A stretch of DNA of 5,155 bases from Streptomyces lilacinus (lineage in GTDB: Bacteria > Actinomycetota > Actinomycetes > Streptomycetales > Streptomycetaceae): NCBI GenBank assembly GCA_000715685.1, contig KL569525.1, positions 22,780 through 27,934 on the forward strand, in the 5' to 3' direction. Position numbers and translations under genes: made by a program. Below, one piece after another: positions 1-5,155 of this stretch; position 1 is the stretch's first letter, and each line of letters starts with the position of its first letter. The notes under the pieces were generated by a model, which did not search any database, was not told where the DNA came from, and saw only the letters and a program-made list of their open reading frames with translations.

Positions 1-534
1 CGCCAGACGCTGCAGCGCGCCGTCGGTGACGGCCGTGCCCAGGCCGAAGCGGGCGGCGGCCTGGGCCGAGGTGAACGGGCCGTGGGTGCGGGCGAAGCGG
101 GCGAGGAGGTCGCCGAGCGGGTCCTTGACCGGCTCGGTGAAGGCCTCGGGGACACCGACGGGCAGGGCCGTGCCCAGGGCGTCGCGCAGCCGCCCGGCGT
201 CCTCGACGGCCGCCCAGTGGTCCCGGCCGGCGATGCGGACGCGGATCGCGCGGCGGGCGCCGGCCAGCTCCTCGGCCCACCCAGGCTCCGCGCCGCGCTC
301 GGCGAGCTCGGCCTCTGTGAGCGGGCCGAGGAGCCGCAGCAGATCGGCGACGCCCTCGGCGTCCTTGACGCGGCGGTCCTCGGTCAACCACCGCAGCTCG
401 CGCTCCAGCTCGGCCAGCACCTCCGTGTCGAGCAGCTCCCGCAGCTCGGCCTGGCCGAGCAGCTCGGCCAGCAGGCGCGAGTCGAGGGACAGCGCGGCGG
501 CGCGGCGCTCGGCGAGCGGGGAGTCGCCCTCGTA
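1..534 (-). CDS. lhr: Lhr helicase, C-terminal-domain segment (partial; same gene as the 562-3167 part)
   Basis: Read on the minus strand from 534 to 1, this gives 178 codons with no stop. It begins YEGDSPLAERRAAALSLDSR, continues through ELLDTEVLAELERELRWLTEDRR and WAEELAGARRAIRVRIAGRDHW, and ends FGLGTAVTDGALQRLA at the window edge. YEGDSPLAERRAAAL is, from memory, a conserved stretch of actinobacterial Lhr just after the helicase core, so this is the start of the large C-terminal region that full-length Lhr (about 1,500 residues) carries. The later part resembles the winged-helix-rich section. It has no start codon of its own: its upstream codons are lost at the adapter segment at 536-561, and its frame differs from that of the rest of lhr. 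The gene also continues beyond position 1. I infer an intact chromosomal gene broken by an assembly error, not a separate gene or a true pseudogene. Confidence 0.9.
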
Positions 535-535
535 G

Positions 536-561
536 CTGTCTCTTATGTGTATAAGAGACAG
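536..561. other. Residual Nextera/Tn5 mosaic-end adapter junction (assembly artefact)
   Basis: These 26 bp read CTGTCTCTTAT, then GTGT, then ATAAGAGACAG: a perfect 11-bp inverted repeat around 4 bases. The left arm is the start of the reverse-complemented 19-bp Tn5 mosaic end used in Nextera libraries. The last 17 bases, ATGTGTATAAGAGACAG, are the end of the forward mosaic end. The two share only AT at the join, so the central 12 bp of a full head-to-head pair are absent. The segment is much less GC-rich than its surroundings, interrupts lhr, shifts its frame and supplies the TAA stop (543-545) that ends the upstream part. The flanks show no 9-bp target duplication and there is no transposon body, so this is adapter carried into the assembly. 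Confidence 0.95.
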
Positions 562-3167
562 ACCTCGATGTCGCCCATCAGCTCGGTCAGACCGGGCACG
601 TCGAAGACGTCCTGGAGGCATTCGCGGACGGCCTCGAGCACGATGGGGAACGAGCCGAACTCGCTCGCCACCTGCAACAGCTGGGCGGCGCGCTGGCGCT
701 GCTGCCACAGGGGGGTGCGCTTGCCGGGGTCGCGGCGCGGCAGCAGCAGGGCGCGGGCGGCGCACTCCCGGAAGCGGGAGGCGAAGAGGGCCGAGCCGCC
801 GACGTGATCGGTGACGATTCCGTCGACCTCGCCCTTGTCGAAGACGACGTCGGCGGCGCCCACGGGGGACTGCTCCGCGTCGTACTCGGTGCCCTGGCCC
901 GCGGGATCCGCGTCCAGCAGGTCCAGGCCCATCAGGTCCGCGTCGGGCAGGCGCAGCACGATGCCGTCGTCGGCGTGCATCACCTGGGCGTCCATGCCGT
1001 ACCGCTCGGCGAGTCGGCCGCCCAGCGCCAGGGCCCAGGGGGCGTGCACCTGCGCGCCGAAGGGCGAGTGGACGACGACGCGCCAGTCGCCCAGCTCGTC
1101 GCGGAACCGCTCGACGACGATCGTCCGGTCGTCGGGCACGTGGCCGCAGGCGCGGCGCTGCTCGTCCAGATAGGACAGGACGTTGTCCGCGGCCCAGGTG
1201 TCGAGCCCGGCGCCGGTGAGCCGCTCGCGGGCGGCCTCGGGCGCCATGCCGCCGATCTCGCGCAGGAACGCCCCCAGGGCGCGCCCCAGTTCGAGCGGCC
1301 GTCCCAGCTGGTCGCCCTTCCAGAACGGCAGCCTGCCCGGGGTGCCGGGCGCGGGGGTGACGAGGACGCGGTCGCGGGTGATGTCCTCGATGCGCCAGGA
1401 CGTCGTGCCCAGCGTGAAGACGTCGCCGACGCGGGACTCGTAGACCATCTCCTCGTCCAGCTCGCCGACCCGGCCGCCGCCCTTCTTCGGGTCGGAACCG
1501 GCCAGGAAGACGCCGAAGAGGCCGCGGTCGGGGATGGTCCCGCCGGAGGTGACGGCCAGTCGCTGGGCTCCGGGGCGGCCCGTGACCGTACCGGCCACGC
1601 GGTCCCAGACCAGGCGGGGCCGCAACTCGGCGAAGGCGTCGGAGGGATAGCGGCCGGCGAGCATGTCGAGGACGCCGGAGTAGGCGGACTCCGGCAGCGA
1701 GGCGAAGGGGGCCGCCCGCCGGACCACGGCCAGCAGCTCCTCGACGTCCCAGGTGTCCATGGCCGCCATGGAGACGATCTGCTGGGCGAGGACGTCCAGC
1801 GGGTTGGCGGGCACGCGCAGCGACTCGATGGCCCCCTGGCGCATCCGCTCGGTGACCACGGCCGCCTGCACCAGGTCGCCCCGGTACTTGGGGAAGACGA
1901 CGCCGGTGGACACCGCGCCGACCTGGTGGCCGGCACGGCCGACGCGCTGCAGGCCGGAGGCGACCGAGGGCGGCGACTCGACCTGGACGACCAGGTCCAC
2001 GGCGCCCATGTCGATGCCCAGCTCCAGGCTGGAGGTGGCGACGACCGCCGGCAGCCGGCCCGCCTTCAGGTCCTCCTCGACCAGGGCCCGCTGCTCCTTG
2101 GAGACCGATCCGTGGTGGGCGCGGGCGAGGACCGGAGGCGCCCCCTTGGCCGGCCCGGATCCGCCCATGAGGGCGGCGGGCCCGTGGTCCTCGGGCATGG
2201 TCTCGCCGGTGGTCCGCTCGTAGGCGATCTCGTTGAGCCGGTTGCACAGCCGCTCGGCGAGGCGGCGGGAGTTGGCGAAGACGATCGTGGAGCGGTGGGC
2301 CTGGACGAGGTCGGCGATGCGCTCCTCCACGTGCGGCCAGATCGACGGCTTCTCCTTGCCGTCGCCGCCCTCCTGGACGGGCGAGCCGCCGAGCTCGCCC
2401 AGGTCCTCGACCGGCACGACCACCGACAGGTCGAACTCCTTGCCGGACGGCGGCTGGACGATCTCGACCTTGCGCTGGGGGGAGAGGTAGCGGGCCACCT
2501 CGTCGACCGGCCGCACGGTCGCCGAGAGGCCGATGCGCCGGGCGGGGCGCTCGAGCAGCATGTCCAGGCGCTCCAGGGACAGCGCCAGGTGGGCGCCCCG
2601 CTTGGTGCCGGCGACGGCGTGCACCTCGTCGAGGATGACCGTCTCCACGCCCGTGAGCGCCTCCCGGGCGGCGGAGGTGAGCATCAGGAACAGCGACTCG
2701 GGCGTGGTGATCAGAATGTCGGGCGGTCGCGTGACCAGCGCACGGCGCTCGGCGGCGGGGGTGTCGCCCGAGCGGATGCCGACGCGGATCTCCGGCTCGG
2801 GCAGGCCCAGCCGCGCGGCCTCCTGCCGGATGCCGGTGAGGGGGCTGCGCAGATTCCGTTCGACGTCGACGGCGAGGGCCTTGAGCGGGGAGACGTACAG
2901 CACTCGGCAGCGCTTCTTGCGCTCGGCGGGCGGCGGGGCGCTGGCCAGCCGGTCCAGCGAGGCGAGGAAGGCGGCCAGCGTCTTGCCGGAGCCCGTCGGC
3001 GCCACGACCAGGACGTCCGAGCCCTCGCCGATGGCCCGCCAGGCGCCCGCCTGGGCGGCCGTGGGCGCGGAGAAGGCCCCCGTGAACCAGGACCGGGTCG
3101 CGGGGGAGAACGCGGCGAGGGCCGAGGCCGGGTCCCCCGCCGCCGCTGCCGCCTTGTCGTTCGCCAT
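543..3167 (-). CDS. lhr: ATP-dependent helicase Lhr, N-terminal helicase core (artificially truncated)
   Basis: Lhr is a superfamily 2 ATP-dependent 3'-5' helicase of DNA repair that unwinds RNA:DNA and DNA duplexes. Numbered from the ATG at 3167, it shows a Q-motif-like FSAPTAAQAGAW (32-43), Walker A APTGSGKT (56-63), TTPES (154-158), Walker B DEVH (180-183), SAT (215-217), motif V TSSLELGIDMG (378-388) and motif VI QRVGRAGH (407-414). After these come the Lhr-specific region TSGGTIPDRG (540-549) and GRLPFWKGD near 611-619. I545 and W616 are probably the DNA-contacting Ile and Trp described for mycobacterial Lhr, judging by pattern and spacing. Genuine sequence ends near residue 868 at position 562; the last few codons and the TAA lie in the adapter, and the gene resumes at 534. 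ATG 3167 is preferred over in-frame GTG 3182 because the predicted transcript starts at that ATG. In actinobacteria lhr is often linked to a Nei-type glycosylase gene, which would lie outside the window. Confidence 0.95.
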   Translation of the reverse strand: MANDKAAAAAGDPASALAAFSPATRSWFTGAFSAPTAAQAGAWRAIGEGSDVLVVAPTGSGKTLAAFLASLDRLASAPPPAERKKRCRVLYVSPLKALAVDVERNLRSPLTGIRQEAARLGLPEPEIRVGIRSGDTPAAERRALVTRPPDILITTPESLFLMLTSAAREALTGVETVILDEVHAVAGTKRGAHLALSLERLDMLLERPARRIGLSATVRPVDEVARYLSPQRKVEIVQPPSGKEFDLSVVVPVEDLGELGGSPVQEGGDGKEKPSIWPHVEERIADLVQAHRSTIVFANSRRLAERLCNRLNEIAYERTTGETMPEDHGPAALMGGSGPAKGAPPVLARAHHGSVSKEQRALVEEDLKAGRLPAVVATSSLELGIDMGAVDLVVQVESPPSVASGLQRVGRAGHQVGAVSTGVVFPKYRGDLVQAAVVTERMRQGAIESLRVPANPLDVLAQQIVSMAAMDTWDVEELLAVVRRAAPFASLPESAYSGVLDMLAGRYPSDAFAELRPRLVWDRVAGTVTGRPGAQRLAVTSGGTIPDRGLFGVFLAGSDPKKGGGRVGELDEEMVYESRVGDVFTLGTTSWRIEDITRDRVLVTPAPGTPGRLPFWKGDQLGRPLELGRALGAFLREIGGMAPEAARERLTGAGLDTWAADNVLSYLDEQRRACGHVPDDRTIVVERFRDELGDWRVVVHSPFGAQVHAPWALALGGRLAERYGMDAQVMHADDGIVLRLPDADLMGLDLLDADPAGQGTEYDAEQSPVGAADVVFDKGEVDGIVTDHVGGSALFASRFRECAARALLLPRRDPGKRTPLWQQRQRAAQLLQVASEFGSFPIVLEAVRECLQDVFDVPGLTELMGDIEVCLLYT

Positions 3168-3173
3168 GCCCCC

Positions 3174-3196
3174 ATCGTGCACCGGGGTACTGACAA
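3174..3196 (-). promoter_or_regulatory. RecA-independent DNA-damage promoter (RecA-NDp / PafBC type) of lhr
   Basis: On the minus strand, TTGTCAGTA (3196-3188) is followed by 8 bases (CCCCGGTG) and then CACGAT (3179-3174). The known actinobacterial RecA-NDp consensus is roughly TTGTCRGTG, N8, TANNNT. The upstream element matches perfectly over TTGTCAGT, the spacing is exact, and the -10 keeps the A and final T but has C for the first T. Six bases (GGGGGC) separate the hexamer from the A of ATG 3167, which places the transcription start on the start codon. From memory, PafBC drives this promoter class in mycobacteria and lhr is damage-induced there. Use of the site in this organism is inferred. 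Confidence 0.75.
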
Positions 3197-3225
3197 TGCC
3201 CCGGATGCGCAGGTCAGGGCCCCCG

Positions 3226-3239
3226 GCCGAGGCTTCGGC
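3226..3239 (-). terminator. Possible GC-rich hairpin after the toroid gene
   Basis: On the minus strand, GCCGA (3239-3235), loop AGCC and TCGGC (3230-3226) form a 5-bp stem 12 bases after the toroid gene's stop. GGCC on each side could add outer pairing across a 3-base bulge. There is no T tract. It could be an actinobacterial terminator without a U tail, which would suit lhr having its own promoter, but short GC hairpins are common by chance here. Confidence 0.25.
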
Positions 3240-3251
3240 GGCCCCGGAACC

Positions 3252-4172
3252 TCAGACGGGCCGGCCGTGCGCGCGCAGGGTCAGGAGGGCGTCGATGGTC
3301 ACCATCGGCCGGCACTCCAGGACCGTGCCCGGCGCCCACGCCCGCCAGCGGATCGGCCAGCCGCCGTCCTCCTCCTGCGACGCGGCGAGAAAGTCGAGCG
3401 ACCGCGCCAGCTCCGCGTCGCTGAACCACGGGCGGGCCACCGAGCCGGGCGAGCGCGCGAAGTCGTGCGGGAAGTGGTACTCGCCCGGCGCGTACCCCTC
3501 CGGCAGCGGGTGGCCGGCCGCCCGCTCCGGATCCAGGACGGCCAACCGCTGCTCGCGCACGGTCCGCCCGAGCCGATCGGCCGCCGCCTCTGCCCGGGCC
3601 CGGTCCGGCGCGCCGTCGAGGAAGGCGACGGCCGCCTCCACCTCGTACGGGTGGGTCCGCGCCCCCCGGCCCAGGGCGTCGACGGCGGCCCAGCAGAAGT
3701 CGGTGGCCCGGAACAGCCACGCGTGCCACACCTCGTTGCGGTGCAGCAGGCCCACCACGGGACCGGTGGCGAGGAGGTCGCTCGGCGGGTCGTCCACCAC
3801 CGGGATCCAGGGGGCCGCCGGGTACCCGCGCAGGGACGGGTGCAGGGCGGGCAGCGCGCCGTCCGCGGTGGAGACCGCCGTCAGATAGCGGCACACGGGC
3901 TCCACCCGGCGGTCGCGGCAGCGCCCGATCTCGTCCAGCACCCGCAACGCGTGCGCGGTGTGGAGCGGCTGGCTCACCGGCCCGCGCAGATCCGGCTCCA
4001 GCGCATGGCCGAAACCCCCGTCGACACCCGCGTAGGCGTTCAGGGCGGCCTCCACGGCGTCGGCGGCCCCGCCCAGGAAGTGGTACGCGAATCTGCGCTG
4101 TTCCAGGACGCGGGCGGTGAGCCAGATGAAGTGCTCGGCACGGGCGACGGCGGATGCTCCGGATGGGGCCAT
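3252..4172 (-). CDS. Alpha/alpha-toroid (terpene cyclase/prenyltransferase-like fold) protein of unknown function
   Basis: This 306-residue protein is probably cytosolic: no signal peptide or membrane segment is visible. It has repeated helical segments rich in Gly and aromatics: GVDGGFGHALEPDLR (49-63), SLRGYPAAPWIP (113-124), HAWLFRATDFCWAAV (150-164), EYHFPHDF (231-238) and QEEDGGWPIRW (266-276). QEEDGGW is a QW-type motif of the squalene-cyclase/prenyltransferase toroid fold. No DxDD acid motif of class II cyclases is present. D158-F-C160 followed by H233/H236 faintly resembles the Asp-x-Cys...His zinc ligands of protein prenyltransferase beta subunits, which is speculative. Similar actinobacterial proteins are often labelled 'prenyltransferase' or hypothetical, without a demonstrated reaction. 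ATG 4172 is chosen because family-like sequence (ARAEHFIWLTARVLEQRRFAYHFL) begins soon after and a promoter ends just before; the open frame upstream is a shadow of opposite-strand genes. It is 84 bp upstream of lhr, on the same strand. Confidence 0.8.
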   Translation of the reverse strand: MAPSGASAVARAEHFIWLTARVLEQRRFAYHFLGGAADAVEAALNAYAGVDGGFGHALEPDLRGPVSQPLHTAHALRVLDEIGRCRDRRVEPVCRYLTAVSTADGALPALHPSLRGYPAAPWIPVVDDPPSDLLATGPVVGLLHRNEVWHAWLFRATDFCWAAVDALGRGARTHPYEVEAAVAFLDGAPDRARAEAAADRLGRTVREQRLAVLDPERAAGHPLPEGYAPGEYHFPHDFARSPGSVARPWFSDAELARSLDFLAASQEEDGGWPIRWRAWAPGTVLECRPMVTIDALLTLRAHGRPV

Positions 4173-4179
4173 GGACAAG

Positions 4180-4208
4180 ACCGTAGGGCGCCGGACGCCC
4201 CCGGTCAG
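4180..4208 (-). promoter_or_regulatory. Candidate vegetative promoter of the toroid gene, near-leaderless
   Basis: On the minus strand, CTGACC (4208-4203), a 17-bp spacer and TACGGT (4185-4180) match the TTGACA / TANNNT pattern at optimal spacing. Seven bases (CTTGTCC) follow before ATG 4172, so transcription would start at or one base before the start codon, and no Shine-Dalgarno sequence is visible. A 5-bp inverted repeat, GGGCG/CGCCC (4186-4190 and 4196-4200), lies in the spacer and could be an operator or chance. The -35 is imperfect. Confidence 0.45.
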
Positions 4209-4240
4209 CGGCTCGTGCGCGGCTGCACTCTCAGGGGCGG

Positions 4241-4246
4241 GATACT
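4241..4246 (+). promoter_or_regulatory. Candidate -10 element of the DUF3046 gene (leaderless)
   Basis: GATACT matches TANNNT except at its first base. The six bases TTGCCC, then C, were checked for spacing: the final T is at 4246 and the A of ATG 4253 is seven bases on, exactly where a transcription start would fall. No convincing -35 lies 16-18 bp upstream. GGGGCGGG (4234-4241) could instead act as a weak purine-rich ribosome site about 11 bases before the ATG. Confidence 0.35.
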
Positions 4247-4252
4247 TGCCCC

Positions 4253-4447
4253 ATGCGGTTGACGGTCTTCTGGCAGCGGATGGCGGACTATTTCGGCGCG
4301 ACGTACGCCGACTCCTTCGCGCGCGATCACGTGATGTCCGAGCTCGGCGGAAGGACCGTGCACCAGGCGCTGGACGCCGGTTGGAACGCCAAGGACGTGT
4401 GGCGGGCGGTGTGCAGGGCGATGGAGATTCCCGACGACAGGCGCTGA
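4253..4447 (+). CDS. DUF3046 family small protein
   Basis: This 64-residue protein starts MRLTVFWQRMADYFGATYAD and continues through FARDHVMSELGGRTVHQAL and GWNAKDVWRAVCRAMEIPDD. It matches the actinobacterial DUF3046 pattern as I know it: an N-terminal FW..M...FG..YA segment, then H.M.ELGGRT..QAL..G...K.VWRAVC....IP. The size fits the family (about 60-70 residues). It should be a small, soluble, mainly helical protein with no membrane segment. No function is established. The family is commonly encoded near recA-recX in actinobacteria, and I expect those genes farther along the plus strand beyond the window. It is divergent from the toroid gene across 80 bp, which holds promoter candidates for both, and a hairpin follows its stop. 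ATG is chosen because the conserved family start coincides with it. Confidence 0.9.
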   Translation: MRLTVFWQRMADYFGATYADSFARDHVMSELGGRTVHQALDAGWNAKDVWRAVCRAMEIPDDRR

Positions 4448-4462
4448 CGCGCGGCACGCGGT

Positions 4463-4501
4463 GACGGCCGGCGGTCCGGAGCTCCCGTCCGCGCGGCCGT
4501 T
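4463..4501 (+). terminator. Probable intrinsic terminator after DUF3046
   Basis: ACGGCCG plus GCGG (4464-4474) pairs with CCGC, a bulged G at 4493, then CGGCCGT (4489-4500). With a G-T pair at 4463/4501 the stem has 12 pairs, around a 14-base loop that can fold further (CGG/CCG at 4477-4479 and 4485-4487). The next bases, TTCCTCATTTCTTCC, are pyrimidine-rich, unusual in this sequence and plausible as a U-rich tail. It begins about 15 bases after the DUF3046 stop and would separate that gene from the AI-2E gene. Confidence 0.5.
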
Positions 4502-4519
4502 CCTCATTTCTTCCGATAG

Positions 4520-4538
4520 GCCACACTTTCTCTGTGGC
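4520..4538 (+). other. Small inverted repeat over the AI-2E gene's proposed start codon
   Basis: GCCACA (4520-4525), a 7-base loop CTTTCTC and TGTGGC (4533-4538) form a perfect 6-bp stem whose right arm contains the GTG at 4534. It could be an operator-like palindrome, an RNA stem if a transcript begins upstream, or chance. The hexamer CACACT (4522-4527) inside it sits where a -10 would lie for a leaderless start at 4534, but it keeps only the A and final T of the consensus. Confidence 0.3.
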
Positions 4539-5155
4539 AGCAGACGACCCCGTTCCGGACAGCCCTCCACCGTCCCGGCCCGGCGACGACACGCACATGC
4601 CGCGCTGGTTGCCCCGGGCGGTGGTGGTCACGCTCGCCCTGTTCGCCTGCTTCCAGCTCGCCCTGTGGGCGTTCCACCAGCTCACCGGCCTCTTCATCAA
4701 CATCCTCATCGCGTTCTTCCTGGCGCTGGCCGTCGAGCCGGCCGTGGACCGGATGGCCGCGCGCGGCATGCGCCGCGGGCTCGCGACGGGCCTGGTCTTC
4801 CTGGCCCTGACCGTCGTCGTGGTCGGCTTCTTCACACTGATGGGCTCGATGCTCGCCGGGCAGATCCAGCACATGGTGGAGAACTTCCCGGGCTACCTGG
4901 ACTCCTTGATCAAGTGGGTCAACGGGATGTTCCACACGAAGTTCTCCCGGGTGCAGGCCCAGGAGAGCCTGCTCCACTCCGACTGGCTGCAGAAGTACCT
5001 GCGCAACAGCGCCAGCGGCGTCCTGGACATCTCCGCCACGGTCCTCGGCGGGCTCTTCCAGCTGCTGACCGTGCTGCTCTTCTCGTTCTACTTCGCCGCC
5101 GACGGCCCCCGCCTGCGCCGTGCCCTGTGCTCGGTGCTGCCGCCGCAGCGGCAGG
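4534..5155 (+). CDS. AI-2E / PerM family transporter, N-terminal part (runs off the window)
   Basis: The frame is open for 207 codons to the window edge. A proline- and aspartate-rich start (AADDPVPDSPPPSRPGDD) precedes PRWLPRA and hydrophobic segments at about residues 29-47, 51-67 and 83-107. A polar region with MVENFPGYLDSLIKWVNG follows, and another membrane segment begins near 166 (GVLDISATVLGGLFQLL) and ends SFYFAADGPRLRR. INILIAFFLALAVEPAV and the FYFxxDG element are typical of this family of integral membrane proteins (YdiK/PerM/TqsA type). Substrates are known for only a few members, so AI-2 export should not be assumed. GTG 4534 is the first start in frame; ATG 4597, right before PRWLPRA, is the alternative. 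Neither has a clear Shine-Dalgarno sequence. About half of the usual length (roughly 350-400 residues) is present. Confidence 0.88.
   Translation, partial: MAADDPVPDSPPPSRPGDDTHMPRWLPRAVVVTLALFACFQLALWAFHQLTGLFINILIAFFLALAVEPAVDRMAARGMRRGLATGLVFLALTVVVVGFFTLMGSMLAGQIQHMVENFPGYLDSLIKWVNGMFHTKFSRVQAQESLLHSDWLQKYLRNSASGVLDISATVLGGLFQLLTVLLFSFYFAADGPRLRRALCSVLPPQRQ

Noticed and set aside
536..561. A real Tn5-like transposon insertion or transposon scar in lhr
   Set aside because: There is no 9-bp target duplication and no transposase or marker. The mosaic ends are partial and fused, and about 90 bp of the gene is lost at the site; adapter carry-over explains this better.
545..814. Plus-strand frame starting MCIRDR
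   Set aside because: Its start codon and first residues come from the adapter, and the rest is antisense to lhr.
3168..3182. GTG at 3182 as the lhr start (MHDGG before MANDK)
   Set aside because: It overlaps the promoter and lies upstream of the predicted transcription start. No Shine-Dalgarno sequence precedes it.
3197..3251. LexA (SOS) box upstream of lhr
   Set aside because: No TCGAAC-N4-GTTCGA-like palindrome is present in the gap; the RecA-NDp motif is the only damage-type signal.
804..4262. Plus-strand open frame of 1,152 codons opposite lhr and the toroid gene
   Set aside because: It is antisense to two recognisable genes. Its Gly/Val/Asp/Arg/His-rich composition is what the complement of GC-biased codons gives, and no domain is visible.
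4173..4874. Upstream extension of the toroid gene's open frame (to a start at 4874)
   Set aside because: It runs antisense through DUF3046 and the AI-2E gene, is low-complexity and Arg/Ser/Thr-rich, and family-like sequence begins only after ATG 4172.
1..5155. CRISPR array, tRNA/rRNA, insertion sequence, toxin-antitoxin or defence island
   Set aside because: No spaced direct repeats, RNA-gene signatures, transposase motifs or defence domains were seen. The genes form an ordinary actinobacterial chromosomal segment.

Overview
The window is very GC-rich DNA with strong G/C bias at third codon positions. Its gene set is actinobacterial and most likely from Streptomyces or a close relative: a long Lhr helicase, a DUF3046 protein, an AI-2E/PerM-family membrane protein and an alpha/alpha-toroid protein. 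As I recall it, this set lies just upstream of recA-recX in streptomycetes. The species cannot be named from the sequence.

Layout. Positions 1-3167 (minus strand) are a single gene, lhr, a DNA-repair superfamily 2 helicase. In this record it is cut in two by a 26-bp foreign segment at 536-561, made of two facing partial Tn5/Nextera mosaic ends. The segment is almost certainly library adapter left in the assembly, not biology. The gene reads openly on both sides in different frames, and about 30 codons (roughly 90 bp, estimated from remembered homologues) are missing at the join. Positions 3252-4172 (minus) encode a 306-aa alpha/alpha-toroid protein of unknown function, upstream of lhr and co-directional with it. 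Positions 4253-4447 (plus) encode a 64-aa DUF3046 protein, divergent from it across 80 bp. A GC-rich hairpin follows, and then the start of an AI-2E-family membrane protein (4534 to the window end, plus, incomplete).

Regulation. The best regulatory signal is directly upstream of lhr: TTGTCAGT, then a hexamer ending CACGAT at the spacing of the RecA-independent DNA-damage promoter (RecA-NDp, the PafBC-type promoter). Its predicted transcription start falls on the A of the ATG at 3167, so lhr is probably leaderless and damage-inducible. The toroid and DUF3046 genes also have -10-like hexamers placed for leaderless or near-leaderless transcripts.

No new defence, mobile or CRISPR system is visible. 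The items most worth follow-up are the adapter artefact, which makes a full-length Lhr look like a natural short 'Lhr-Core' protein, the lhr damage promoter, and the uncharacterised toroid protein.
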